Assembly (NCBI RefSeq): GCF_044464525.1
Contig: NZ_JBIQLE010000008.1
Span: 62,001 to 126,000 of the forward strand
Reading direction: 5' to 3'
DNA: 64,000 nucleotides
Origin: Pusillimonas sp044464525
Lineage (GTDB): Bacteria > Pseudomonadota > Gammaproteobacteria > Burkholderiales > Burkholderiaceae_B
In this document: positions 8,359-17,031 of the stretch, in pieces
How the letters are laid out: each line of letters opens with the position of its first letter
Numbering within the stretch: the stretch's first letter is position 1
Translations under genes and position numbers: made by a program
The notes under the pieces: model-generated
Told to the model about the DNA's origin: nothing
The model's database searches: none
The model's input: the letters and a program-made list of their open reading frames with translations, nothing else

Positions 8359-10080
8359 ATGGAAATCAATGGCGCCGACATCGTCGTACGATGCCTGGCC
8401 GAACAGGGAGTGGAGCACGTTTTTGGCTACCCTGGCGGCGCAGTGCTGTACATCTACGATGCTATCTACCAACAAGATTCATTCAAACATATTCTCGTTC
8501 GCCACGAGCAGGCAGCTGTGCACGCCGCCGACGCGTACTCGCGCTCGTCGAACAAGGTCGGGGTGGCCCTGGTCACCAGCGGCCCGGGGCTGACCAACGC
8601 CGTTACCGGCATCGCCACCGCTTACATGGATTCCATCCCCATGGTCATCCTGAGCGGCCAGGTGCCCACGACCGCAATCGGCTCTGACGCCTTCCAGGAG
8701 TGCGACACGGTCGGCATCACCCGCCCCTGCGTCAAGCACAACTTCCTGGTGCGCGACATCAAGGACCTGGCCGAAACCATGCGCCGAGCTTTCTATATCG
8801 CGCAAACAGGCCGGCCCGGCCCGGTGCTGGTCGACATTCCCAAAGACATCACCGTCGCCAAATACAAATTCACCGCCAAGAAGGGCGAAGTGTCGATGCG
8901 TTCGTACACGCCCGTCGTCAAGGGGCATCACGGTCAGATCAAGAAGGCCGTCCAGATGCTGCTGGCGGCCGAGCGCCCCATGATCTACTCGGGCGGCGGC
9001 GTGATTTTGTCCGACGCGGCCGAAGAGCTGCGTCAGCTTGTCGAGCTGGTGGGCGCGCCTTGCACCAACACATTGATGGGTCTGGGCGGTTTTCCCGCCG
9101 ATGACGCTCGCTTTGTCGGCATGCCCGGCATGCACGGCACCTACGAGGCCAATATGGCCATGCAGAACTGCGACGTACTGGTCGCCGTGGGTGCGCGCTT
9201 TGACGACCGGGTCATTGGCAATCCGCGCCACTTTGCGCAAAACCAGCGCAAGATCATCCACATTGATATCGACCCGTCTTCGATCTCCAAGCGCGTGCGC
9301 GTCGACGTGCCCATCGTGGGCAATGTCAAAGACGTGCTGCAAGATCTCAACGCCCTGTACATGCAGGCGGCGGTGGAAACCGAGCCGAACAAGGCCGCTT
9401 TGGCCAAGTGGTGGCAGCAGGTCGAGACATGGCGCGGGAAAAAATGTCTTGAATACGCAGGTTCCGACACTCTCATCAAGCCTCAATACGTGGTCGAGAA
9501 GCTGTGGGAAGTAACCGGCGGCAACGCCTTCGTAACCTCAGACGTGGGCCAGCACCAAATGTGGGCGGCCCAGTATTACCGCTTCAATCAGCCGCGCCGC
9601 TGGATCAATTCGGGTGGCCTGGGCACGATGGGCGTGGGCCTGCCGTACGCGATGGGTGTGCAGATGGCCCACCCGGAGGCCGATGTGGCCGTCATTACCG
9701 GCGAAGGCTCCATACAGATGAACATCCAAGAGCTCTCTACTTGCAAGCAATATCATCTGTCGCCGAAGATTGTGTGCCTCAACAACCGTTACCTGGGCAT
9801 GGTGCGCCAATGGCAGCAGATCGACTACGGTTCGCGGTATTCAGAATCGTACGTTGACGCGCTGCCCGACTTCGTCAAGCTGGCCGAAAGCTACGGCCAC
9901 GTGGGGCTTCGTATCGAGAATCCTGCCGATGTCGAGCCCGCCTTGCGCGAGGCGTTCGGCAAACACAAGGACCGGCTGGTGTTTCTGGACTTCATCACCG
10001 ACCAGACCGAGAACGTGTGGCCCATGGTCAAAGCCGGCCGCGGGCTAACCGAAATGCTGCTCGGCGCTGAAGATCTATAA
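8359..10080 (+). CDS. ilvI: Acetolactate synthase large (catalytic) subunit
   Basis: This thiamine diphosphate enzyme makes acetolactate from two pyruvates, or acetohydroxybutyrate from pyruvate and 2-oxobutyrate, the first common step of valine, leucine and isoleucine synthesis. Translation starts at ATG 8359 (MEINGADIVV), with AAAGGA at 8346-8351, giving 573 residues, the normal length. The catalytic glutamate lies in RHEQAAVHAADAY. The cofactor-binding motif is GEGSIQMN with NNRYLGMVRQW downstream; Glu in place of the more usual Asp of GDGS is common in this group. The frame is open upstream to 8161, but that part does not resemble the family. The regulatory subunit follows after 16 bases. 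Confidence 0.97.
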   Translation: MEINGADIVVRCLAEQGVEHVFGYPGGAVLYIYDAIYQQDSFKHILVRHEQAAVHAADAYSRSSNKVGVALVTSGPGLTNAVTGIATAYMDSIPMVILSGQVPTTAIGSDAFQECDTVGITRPCVKHNFLVRDIKDLAETMRRAFYIAQTGRPGPVLVDIPKDITVAKYKFTAKKGEVSMRSYTPVVKGHHGQIKKAVQMLLAAERPMIYSGGGVILSDAAEELRQLVELVGAPCTNTLMGLGGFPADDARFVGMPGMHGTYEANMAMQNCDVLVAVGARFDDRVIGNPRHFAQNQRKIIHIDIDPSSISKRVRVDVPIVGNVKDVLQDLNALYMQAAVETEPNKAALAKWWQQVETWRGKKCLEYAGSDTLIKPQYVVEKLWEVTGGNAFVTSDVGQHQMWAAQYYRFNQPRRWINSGGLGTMGVGLPYAMGVQMAHPEADVAVITGEGSIQMNIQELSTCKQYHLSPKIVCLNNRYLGMVRQWQQIDYGSRYSESYVDALPDFVKLAESYGHVGLRIENPADVEPALREAFGKHKDRLVFLDFITDQTENVWPMVKAGRGLTEMLLGAEDL

Positions 10081-10096
10081 GGATAAGGACAGAACA

Positions 10097-10588
10097 ATGA
10101 AACATGTGATTTCCATCCTTCTGGAGAACGAGCCTGGCGCATTGTCGCGCGTGGTCGGCCTGTTTTCGGCGCGCGCCTACAATATCGAAACGCTTACCGT
10201 GGCGCCCACCGAAGACACCACACTTTCGCGCATGACGATCGTCACCGAAGGTTCCGAAGACGTCATCGAACAGATTACCAAGCACCTTAATCGCCTTATC
10301 GACGTGGTCAAGGTGGTCGACTTGTCCGAAGGCGCGCACATCGAGCGCGAGCTGATGATGGTCAAGGTAAGGGCGGTGGGCAAAGAGCGCGACGAGCTCA
10401 AGCGCATGGCCGACATTTTCCGCGGCCGCATCATCGACGTGACCGACAAGGCCTACACCATCGAGCTTACGGGCGACCAGGGAAAAATCGAAGCATTTTT
10501 AGGTGCGCTTGACCGCAGCGCCATCCTTGAAACCGTGCGTACCGGCGTCTCTGGTATTGGCCGCGGCGAACGCGTTTTGAAATTGTAA
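10097..10588 (+). CDS. ilvH: Acetolactate synthase small (regulatory) subunit
   Basis: The 163-residue protein carries an N-terminal ACT domain, with MKHVISILLENEPGALSRV as the effector-binding entry (residues 1-19), and a C-terminal ferredoxin-like half. It stimulates the large subunit and confers valine feedback inhibition. Its length and position directly after ilvI are standard. An AAGGA lies about 14 bases upstream of ATG 10097. A 118-base gap precedes ilvC, so ilvC may have an extra promoter, but I cannot identify one. Confidence 0.97.
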   Translation: MKHVISILLENEPGALSRVVGLFSARAYNIETLTVAPTEDTTLSRMTIVTEGSEDVIEQITKHLNRLIDVVKVVDLSEGAHIERELMMVKVRAVGKERDELKRMADIFRGRIIDVTDKAYTIELTGDQGKIEAFLGALDRSAILETVRTGVSGIGRGERVLKL

Positions 10589-10706
10589 TTAAAATCGTGG
10601 GTTCGGCGGCGGTATACAGCCCGAACTCTATTCTCGGATTCATTCATCCAATCTGGGCCGGATTTGTCCGGCCCACTATAAATTTGCTTAGTTTGGAGCA
10701 CTATCA

Positions 10707-11723
10707 ATGAAAGTTTTCTACGACAAAGACTGCGACCTGTCCCTGATCAAGGGCAAGACGGTTGCCATCATCGGCTACGGTTCGCAGGGTCATGCGCATG
10801 CACTCAACCTGCATGAGTCGGGCGTCAACGTTACCGTCGGCTTGCGCAAGGGTGGTGCTTCGTGGAGCAAGGCCGAGAATGCCGGCCTGAAGGTGCAGGA
10901 AGTGGCAGAGGCCGTCAAGTCGGCCGACGTGGTCATGATCCTGTTGCCCGACGAGAGCATTGCCAAGGTGTATCGCGATCACGTCGAGGCTAATTTGAAG
11001 CCCGGCGCAGCGCTGGCCTTCGCCCACGGCTTCAACGTGCATTACGGCCAGGTCCAGCCCCGCGCCGACGTCGACGTCATCATGGTGGCTCCGAAGGCGC
11101 CTGGCCACACCGTTCGCGGCACCTATAGCCAAGGCGGCGGCGTGCCACACCTGATCGCCGTCCATCAAGACGTGTCCGGCAAGGCACGCGACCTGGCGCT
11201 CTCGTACGCCATGGCCAACGGCGGCGGCCGCGCCGGCATCATCGAGACCAACTTCCGCGAAGAAACCGAAACTGACCTGTTCGGCGAGCAGGCCGTGCTG
11301 TGCGGCGGTACCGTCGAGCTGATCAAGGCGGGTTTCGAAACCCTGGTCGACGCCGGCTATGCGCCCGAAATGGCCTACTTCGAGTGTCTGCATGAGCTCA
11401 AACTGATTGTCGACCTTATCTACGAGGGCGGCATTGCAAACATGAACTACTCCATCTCGAACAACGCCGAGTATGGCGAGTACGTGACGGGCCCTCGCAT
11501 TGTCACCGACGAGACCAAGAAAGCCATGCGCGAAGTGCTGGCTGACATTCAGTCAGGCGAGTATGCCAAGAACTTCATCCTTGAAAACGCCGCCGGCGCC
11601 CCCAGCATCACGTCGCGTCGCCGCCTGAACGCCGAGTCGCAGATCGAGCAGGTCGGCAGCCAACTGCGCGGCATGATGCCCTGGATCGCCGCGAACAAGC
11701 TCGTCGACCAGAGCAAGAACTAA
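10707..11723 (+). CDS. ilvC: Ketol-acid reductoisomerase (class I, NADPH)
   Basis: At 338 residues this is a class I enzyme that isomerises and reduces acetolactate in valine, leucine and isoleucine synthesis. The Rossmann motif GYGSQGHAHALNL (from residue 25) binds NADPH, and the Mg-binding region includes ETETDLFGEQ and the ECLHELKLIVDL helix. A TTTGGAG lies about 11 bases upstream of ATG 10707. A strong terminator follows 25 bases after the stop, closing the ilvIHC unit. Confidence 0.98.
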   Translation: MKVFYDKDCDLSLIKGKTVAIIGYGSQGHAHALNLHESGVNVTVGLRKGGASWSKAENAGLKVQEVAEAVKSADVVMILLPDESIAKVYRDHVEANLKPGAALAFAHGFNVHYGQVQPRADVDVIMVAPKAPGHTVRGTYSQGGGVPHLIAVHQDVSGKARDLALSYAMANGGGRAGIIETNFREETETDLFGEQAVLCGGTVELIKAGFETLVDAGYAPEMAYFECLHELKLIVDLIYEGGIANMNYSISNNAEYGEYVTGPRIVTDETKKAMREVLADIQSGEYAKNFILENAAGAPSITSRRRLNAESQIEQVGSQLRGMMPWIAANKLVDQSKN

Positions 11724-11747
11724 TCGATATTTTCGATCGTTCTTTAA

Positions 11748-11796
11748 ACACCCTGCACGCCGAAGCAATGTTTCGGCCCGTGCGGGGTGTTTTTTT
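11748..11796 (+). terminator. Rho-independent terminator after ilvC
   Basis: A 12-base stem (ACACCCTGCACG pairing, with a mismatch or two, to the CGTGCGGGGTGT side) encloses a loop that itself holds CCGAA/TTCGG, and is followed by a run of T from 11790. It sits 25 bases after the ilvC stop and separates the ilv unit from psd. Confidence 0.85.
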
Positions 11797-11942
11797 ACCG
11801 CCGGGCCGCCCCAAGGTAAAAAAGCCCCCTCGGGGGGCAGCAAGCCGAAGGCGCAGCGTGGGGGTATCACCACCGCCGGGCCGCCCCAAGGTAAAAAAGC
11901 CCCCTCGGGGGGCAGCAAGCCGAAGGCGCAGCGTGGGGGTAT
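11797..11942. repeat. Two tandem copies of a 75-base GC-rich intergenic repeat
   Basis: Copy 1 occupies 11797-11871 and copy 2 starts at 11872, essentially identical over about 70 bases. Each holds a GCCCCCTCGGGGGGC hairpin preceded by AAAAAA. Dispersed elements of this look are frequent between genes in Burkholderiales. They lie just upstream of psd and produce an artificial open frame into it, which is not the real start. The hairpin with its A-run could act as a terminator for the opposite strand. Confidence 0.85.
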
Positions 11943-11971
11943 TATCGGTGTTTTCAGTTATTCTTAGCACG

Positions 11972-12646
11972 ATGAATAAACCTTCTTATCCACATCCCAT
12001 CATTGCGCGCGAAGGCTGGCCGTTCCTGGCAGGCATCGTCATCATTTCGATCATTGTCACATTCTGGTTCGGGTGGGCCAGCGTACCGTTGTGGCTGTTG
12101 TCGATCTTCGTGTTGCAGTTTTTTCGGGACCCTGCCCGCGTGGCCCCCGACGGCGAGCTTAATGTGCTTAGCCCGGCCGACGGCCGCATCGTGGTCGTGC
12201 AAGAAACTCAAGACCCGTATCATGGTAATCGCGATGCTCTTAAAATCAGCGTTTTCATGAACGTATTCAATGTCCACTCGAACCGCTCACCGGTCGACGC
12301 CGAGGTGCTGGCCACTGAGTATTTCGGCGGCAAGTTCTTCAATGCGGCGCTGGACAAGGCCTCGCTTGAAAACGAACGCAACGCCATGGTGTTGCGTACC
12401 AAACAAGGCCATATCGTTACCGCTGTGCAGGTGGCGGGCCTGGTGGCCAAGCGCATTCTTTGTTATGCCAAGGCCGGCGATGTCCTGCATCATGGGCAGC
12501 GCTACGGCTTTATTCGTTTTGGCTCGAGGGTTGACGTGTACCTGCCCATGGGTTCGCGGCCCCGAGTTGCCATCGGTGACAAGGTAAGTGCCACCAGCAC
12601 GGTTCTTGCCGAGTTGCCGCCGATTGAATCCGATCCGGGCGCTTGA
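11972..12646 (+). CDS. psd: Phosphatidylserine decarboxylase proenzyme (short type)
   Basis: Psd makes phosphatidylethanolamine from phosphatidylserine. The protein starts at ATG 11972 (MNKPSYPHPI) and has 224 residues, the length of the short Psd type. Two N-terminal hydrophobic segments precede LSPADGRIVVV, the FNVHSNRSP histidine block and RFGSRVDVYLP. The Gly-Ser bond in the last motif is the self-cleavage site that creates the pyruvoyl cofactor. An open frame to 11768 runs through the tandem repeats and is rejected as start. pssA follows 25 bases later, so substrate and product enzymes of the same pathway are paired. Confidence 0.95.
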   Translation: MNKPSYPHPIIAREGWPFLAGIVIISIIVTFWFGWASVPLWLLSIFVLQFFRDPARVAPDGELNVLSPADGRIVVVQETQDPYHGNRDALKISVFMNVFNVHSNRSPVDAEVLATEYFGGKFFNAALDKASLENERNAMVLRTKQGHIVTAVQVAGLVAKRILCYAKAGDVLHHGQRYGFIRFGSRVDVYLPMGSRPRVAIGDKVSATSTVLAELPPIESDPGA

Positions 12647-12671
12647 CCCCACAGCGCGAAGGAAAGACAAC

Positions 12672-13514
12672 ATGCCAAACTTTTCAGAAGAAAGCAGGCG
12701 CCGGCGCAGTATTTATCTGCTCCCCAACGTCTTTACCACAGCAAACCTCTTTGCCGGCTTCTATGCCGTAGTGCAAGCCATCAACGGCCGCTTCGAGATC
12801 GCGGCCATTGCGATTTTCGTGGCCATGATTTTCGATGGCATGGATGGCCGGGTGGCGCGCCTTACCAATACCCAGTCCGCGTTTGGAGAACAGTACGATT
12901 CACTCTCCGACATGACCTCCTTCGGCATTGCCCCGGCGCTGGTCATGTACCAGTGGGTTTTGCAAGACCTTGGCCGTTGGGGCTGGCTGGCGGCTTTCAT
13001 CTACGTGGTGGGGGCGGCATTGCGGCTTGCTCGATTCAACACCAATATCGCGGTGGTCGACAAACGTTTCTTCCAGGGCCTGCCCAGTCCGGCGGCGGCG
13101 GCCTTGCTGGCCGGCTTCATCTGGGTGGCCATCGACAACCGCCTGCAGTTCGGTTCGGCCACCATTTCATGGCTTGCGTTCGTCATCACGGTGTACGCGG
13201 GCATCGCCATGGTCACCAACACGCCTTTTTACAGCGGCAAGTCGTTTGCTCTGGGCCACAGTGTTCCCTTCTGGGTGATGCTGGTGCTGGTGGCCGTATT
13301 TGTTTTCGTATCAAGCGACCCGCCGCTGATGCTGTTCGGCCTGTTCATGATCTACGGCTTGTCGGGTTGGGGCATCATGTTGTGGCGCTGGCGGCGCGCG
13401 CGTCAGCTAAGCCGCATGCGCCAAGAGGGCGCGGGCGAGGCTGCGGCAAGCGCCGATCCGGCGCCCCATACCATCGATGCTACACGTGGCGATGACCCCG
13501 ATCACCGTCCATAG
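12672..13514 (+). CDS. pssA: CDP-diacylglycerol-serine O-phosphatidyltransferase
   Basis: The 280-residue membrane protein starts at ATG 12672 (MPNFSEESRRRR), 11 bases after GGAAAG. It carries the CDP-alcohol phosphotransferase signature DG-x2-AR-x8-G-x3-D-x3-D around residues 55-82, followed by several hydrophobic segments. It makes phosphatidylserine, the substrate of the Psd encoded just upstream. The C-terminal 35 residues are charged and Ala/Asp rich and look disordered. A weak CCACGT-ACGTGG hairpin lies at 13537-13554 between it and the convergent lipoprotein gene. Confidence 0.96.
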   Translation: MPNFSEESRRRRSIYLLPNVFTTANLFAGFYAVVQAINGRFEIAAIAIFVAMIFDGMDGRVARLTNTQSAFGEQYDSLSDMTSFGIAPALVMYQWVLQDLGRWGWLAAFIYVVGAALRLARFNTNIAVVDKRFFQGLPSPAAAALLAGFIWVAIDNRLQFGSATISWLAFVITVYAGIAMVTNTPFYSGKSFALGHSVPFWVMLVLVAVFVFVSSDPPLMLFGLFMIYGLSGWGIMLWRWRRARQLSRMRQEGAGEAAASADPAPHTIDATRGDDPDHRP

Positions 13515-13556
13515 TAACGACGGCGCCCGAAAGAGCCCACGTGCAAGAACGTGGAA

Positions 13557-14090
13557 CTAGAAAAAAGGCAGGAAACGGTCGGGGTCATGCATGGGGTCGG
13601 GGCCGGGATGGAAGCGCGTCACTTGCTTGCCGTCGGGGCCCATGTATACGTACATCAGCGAGTTCCATACGCCGCTTTGCAAGTAGCGGTAGCTCCATAC
13701 AACCTGGCGTACCGAGGGCAAGCCCACGGCGTCGATTTCGGCGGGCGGGCCAAACTCGCACAGCACCTGCTCGTCTGTCCAGTTTCCCTGGCTTAGTACG
13801 GCAAAGTGCTGATCGGTGAGTAACTGAGTAACTTCGCCGACTCGTCCCTGAGCATCGACGTTGGCCCCCCAGGCGAACTGGCCAAAGGGCTGGCGGCTCC
13901 AGATGACCCGCTGGCCGCCGCCGGGCAGCGGGCATGAATAATTATGGCGGCCGAACTGCGATTCAACCTGCGCAAGCGGTGTGCCGGGCGGTACGCTGGT
14001 CATCGAGGCGCAGCCATAAAGCAGGGCGAGGGGCAGTAGGGCGGCCAGGCAGGCACGGCGCAAGAAGGAAGGAATCATGACGTGCACCAA
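13557..14090 (-). CDS. Putative lipoprotein of unknown function
   Basis: The 177-residue product has a lipoprotein signal peptide with lipobox LLYGC (Cys near residue 27). The mature part has a single conserved-looking fold with motifs GTPLAQVESQFG and GNWTDEQVLCEFGPPAEID, which resemble the repeat of BamE/SmpA-type outer-membrane lipoproteins; I treat that as a hint only. Translation could begin at 14090 or at the second ATG, 14078, which gives a more compact signal peptide and has AGGAAGG just upstream. It is divergent from rpsO and convergent with pssA. Confidence 0.75.
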   Translation of the reverse strand: MVHVMIPSFLRRACLAALLPLALLYGCASMTSVPPGTPLAQVESQFGRHNYSCPLPGGGQRVIWSRQPFGQFAWGANVDAQGRVGEVTQLLTDQHFAVLSQGNWTDEQVLCEFGPPAEIDAVGLPSVRQVVWSYRYLQSGVWNSLMYVYMGPDGKQVTRFHPGPDPMHDPDRFLPFF

Positions 14091-14102
14091 ATCCGTTATA
14101 AT
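14075..14102 (+). promoter_or_regulatory. Possible promoter for rpsO-pnp
   Basis: TATAAT at 14097-14102 is a perfect -10 hexamer, but the -35 region (TCATGA at 14075) is poor. It overlaps the start of the divergent lipoprotein gene. A second candidate is TGTGAC/TATATT at 14142-14169. Either would give a leader of 50-120 bases before rpsO. Confidence 0.35.
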
Positions 14103-14224
14103 GCTGGAATCGTAAGATTACCGCATGCTCCAACGGCATGCTGTGACCCTTTCGATGCAAATGTATATTGTTAATCAATCACGTCCGGGCACCTCGGCCC
14201 TGACGCATGTTTACGAGGCTATAA

Positions 14225-14494
14225 ATGTCTGTTGCTGACATAAAAAAATCCGATATCGTTGCGCAATTTCAGCGCGCTCAAGGCGATACCGGTTCCCCCG
14301 AAGTGCAAGTTGCCCTGCTTACGGCGCGCATCAACGAACTTACCGGTCACTTCAAAGCTCACATGAAAGACCATCATTCGCGCCGCGGGTTGCTGCGCAT
14401 GGTCAGCCGTCGCCGCAAGTTGCTTGATTACCTCAAAGGCCGTAACCCCGACGCATATCGCGCTCTGATCGAAAAGCTCGGTCTGCGTAAGTGA
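14225..14494 (+). CDS. rpsO: 30S ribosomal protein S15
   Basis: The 89-residue protein is the standard length of S15 and has its typical GDTGSPEVQVALLTARI and HHSRRGLLRMVSRRRKLLDY segments, which bind 16S rRNA in the platform of the small subunit. It starts at ATG 14225. As in many proteobacteria it precedes pnp, with a terminator between the two genes. Confidence 0.99.
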   Translation: MSVADIKKSDIVAQFQRAQGDTGSPEVQVALLTARINELTGHFKAHMKDHHSRRGLLRMVSRRRKLLDYLKGRNPDAYRALIEKLGLRK

Positions 14495-14524
14495 TACCCG
14501 GGGCAGGCACCCCACTATGTACGA

Positions 14525-14567
14525 CCGTGCACACTGCGACCATCGTCGCCGTGTGCACGGTTTTTTT
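14525..14567 (+). terminator. Terminator/attenuator between rpsO and pnp
   Basis: A 10-base stem (CCGTGCACAC with GTGTGCACGG) containing an inner GCGAC/GTCGC stem is followed by seven T from 14561. It lies between rpsO and pnp, where partial read-through and RNase III processing are known in enterobacteria. pnp starts only 20 bases after the T-run, so pnp probably depends on read-through. Confidence 0.9.
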
Positions 14568-14586
14568 ATTGTAAGGAAAATCCGTA

Positions 14587-16737
14587 ATGTTTAATAAAGT
14601 GACCAAAACTTTTCAGTATGGTCAACATACGGTGGTTCTCGAAACCGGCGAAATTGCGCGCCAAGCGTCAGGCGCAGTGCTGGCTTCGATCGGAGACACC
14701 GTCGTATTGGCCACTGTAGTGGCGGCAAAGCAGGCCAAACCAGGGCAAGATTTTTTCCCCCTTACTGTTGATTACGTTGAAAAAACCTACGCGGCCGGCC
14801 GAATTCCGGGCGGCTTCTTCAAGCGCGAAGGCAGGCCTTCCGAAAAAGAAACGCTTACCTCCCGTCTAATCGATCGTCCGTTGCGCCCGCTGTTCCCCGA
14901 GGGCTTCTACAACGAAGTCCAGGTCATCATCCATACTGTGTCGGTCGATCCTGAAATCGATTCCGATATCGCCGCCATGATCGGCGCCTCGGCTGCGCTG
15001 GCCATTTCGGGCATTCCCTTCAACGGCCCCATCGGCGCCGCGCGGGTCGGCTACCTGAACGGCGAGTACGTGCTCAATCCCTTGTCCAGCCAGCTTAAAG
15101 AATCGCAGCTGAACTTGGTCGTGGCCGGAACCGAGGCCGCCGTGCTGATGGTCGAGTCGGAAGCGAACGAGCTGTCTGAAGAAGTGATGCTGGGCGGTGT
15201 GGTGTTCGGCCACGAGCAGATGCAGGCCGCCATCAACGCCATCCACGAATTGGTTGCCGAAGCGGGCAAGCCCGAATGGGATTGGCAGCCCGCGCCCAAG
15301 AACGAGGCCCTGCACACCGCTGTAAAAGCCGCCGCGCAAGAAGGCCTGCAAGCGGCCTACAGTGTTCGCCAGAAGCAGCAACGTACGGCGCAACTGCGTG
15401 ATGTCTATACCGACGTCAAGGCCAAGATGCTCGAGCACGCCACAGCGCGTGGCGAAGCCGCTCCCGACAACGTCGAGATCGAGAACATCCTGTTCGATAT
15501 CGAATCGCAGATCGTTCGCAGCCAGATTCTTAGCGGCGAGCCGCGTATTGACGGCCGCGATACCCGCACGGTTCGCCCGATCAGCATCCGCTTGGGCGTG
15601 CTGCCTCGTGCGCACGGCAGCGCCCTGTTCACCCGTGGCGAAACCCAAGCTTTGGTGGTAGCCACGCTGGGTACAAAACAAGACGAGCAGATCATTGATT
15701 CCATCATGGGCGAGTATCGCGATCGCTTCATGCTGCACTATAACTTTCCGCCGTTCTCCACCGGTGAAACCGGTCGCTTTGGTGTGCCCAAGCGCCGCGA
15801 AATCGGCCATGGCCGCCTGGCCAAGCGTGCGCTTATCGCGCTGTTGCCCGAACCCCAAGATTTCCAGTACACCATTCGTGTCGTTTCCGAAATCACCGAG
15901 TCGAACGGCTCGTCGTCGATGGCTTCGGTTTGCGGAAGCTCGCTGGCCATGATGGACGCCGGCGTGCCCATCAAGGATCACGTGGCCGGTGTGGCCATGG
16001 GTCTTATCAAGGAAGGCGCCAAGTTTGCAGTGCTTACCGACATCTTGGGCGATGAAGATCACCTGGGCGACATGGATTTCAAGGTTGCCGGTACTGAAAA
16101 CGGCATCACCGCCCTGCAGATGGATATCAAGATTCAGGGCATCACCAAAGAGATCATGCAAGTTGCGCTGGCCCAGGCCCGCGAAGGCCGCCTGCACATT
16201 CTGAACGAGATGCGCACGGCGCTCGAGGGCTCGCGCACCGAGCTATCCGAGTTCGCCCCCCGCATGCTAACCGTCAAGATCAACCCCGAAAAGATCCGTG
16301 ACGTGATCGGCAAAGGCGGCGCCACTATACGTGCCCTTACCGAAGAAACCGGCACCCAGATCGACATTGGCGACGATGGCCTCATCACCATCGCCAGCGC
16401 CGACCTGGACAAGGCTCGCGACGCCGAGCGACGCATCAAGGAACTTACCGCCGACGTCGAGGTGGGCCAAGAGTACGAAGGCCCTGTGCTGCGTTTGCTG
16501 GATTTCGGCGCCATCGTCCAGGTGCTGCCCGGTCGCGACGGCTTGCTGCACATTTCCGAGATCGCCAACTACCGCATCAACAACATCAACGATGTCTTGA
16601 AGGTGGGTCAGGTGGTGCGCATCAAGGTTATTGAAGCTGACGACAAAGGCCGTCTGCGCCTGTCCATGAAGGTGATCGGCGGCATTGAGGCACAGGGTGG
16701 GCCCACTTCGGCGCCCGTAGCTGCGCCCGAAGCCTGA
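14587..16737 (+). CDS. pnp: Polyribonucleotide nucleotidyltransferase (PNPase)
   Basis: PNPase degrades RNA 3'-5' by phosphorolysis. The 716-residue protein has the full order: first RNase PH domain (about 1-140), alpha-helical linker, second RNase PH domain (about 310-540, with the FPPFSTGETGRFG and SNGSSSMASVCG active-site blocks), a KH domain (IGKGGATIRALTEETG) and an S1 domain (LLDFGAIVQVLPGRDGLLH). The C-terminus ends in an Ala/Pro tail. ATG 14587 has AAGGAAAA just upstream. Confidence 0.99.
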   Translation: MFNKVTKTFQYGQHTVVLETGEIARQASGAVLASIGDTVVLATVVAAKQAKPGQDFFPLTVDYVEKTYAAGRIPGGFFKREGRPSEKETLTSRLIDRPLRPLFPEGFYNEVQVIIHTVSVDPEIDSDIAAMIGASAALAISGIPFNGPIGAARVGYLNGEYVLNPLSSQLKESQLNLVVAGTEAAVLMVESEANELSEEVMLGGVVFGHEQMQAAINAIHELVAEAGKPEWDWQPAPKNEALHTAVKAAAQEGLQAAYSVRQKQQRTAQLRDVYTDVKAKMLEHATARGEAAPDNVEIENILFDIESQIVRSQILSGEPRIDGRDTRTVRPISIRLGVLPRAHGSALFTRGETQALVVATLGTKQDEQIIDSIMGEYRDRFMLHYNFPPFSTGETGRFGVPKRREIGHGRLAKRALIALLPEPQDFQYTIRVVSEITESNGSSSMASVCGSSLAMMDAGVPIKDHVAGVAMGLIKEGAKFAVLTDILGDEDHLGDMDFKVAGTENGITALQMDIKIQGITKEIMQVALAQAREGRLHILNEMRTALEGSRTELSEFAPRMLTVKINPEKIRDVIGKGGATIRALTEETGTQIDIGDDGLITIASADLDKARDAERRIKELTADVEVGQEYEGPVLRLLDFGAIVQVLPGRDGLLHISEIANYRINNINDVLKVGQVVRIKVIEADDKGRLRLSMKVIGGIEAQGGPTSAPVAAPEA

Positions 16738-16810
16738 TCGCTTTGCGCTGAAAAGGCCGCTCAGGGCCGTCGTTCCTTCACGACGGTCCTGCGCAGCTTG
16801 CTTCCTTAAA

Positions 16811-16853
16811 AACAACCCCTTTGGGCCTGGCCCAAAGGGGTTGTTTTTGTTTT
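16811..16853 (+). terminator. Strong rho-independent terminator after pnp
   Basis: A perfect 15-base stem (AACAACCCCTTTGGG with its complement) and a 5-base loop are followed by TTTGTTTT. It closes the rpsO-pnp unit and separates it from the bcs operon. The 180 bases from here to bcsG are AT-richer and probably hold the bcs promoter, but no clear hexamer pair stands out. Confidence 0.93.
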
Positions 16854-17031
16854 GCCACGTCTAGGGGCCTTGGCGTTTTGGATGAACGCCTTATGCCCTA
16901 CGACCTACTCCCTAAGCTATACGGCTACCGCTTTATTGATAATTGTTGAAAACTGTCGGATTCAATTACTTTTGGTCTAACCGGAGGGATGTTGCCCTTG
17001 GCCTGGTCGTCTGATTTGCTGGAATTTAAAC

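Noticed and set aside
14866..16197. 443-codon minus-strand frame inside pnp
   Set aside because: It is a codon-position shadow of pnp; no start signal or family features.
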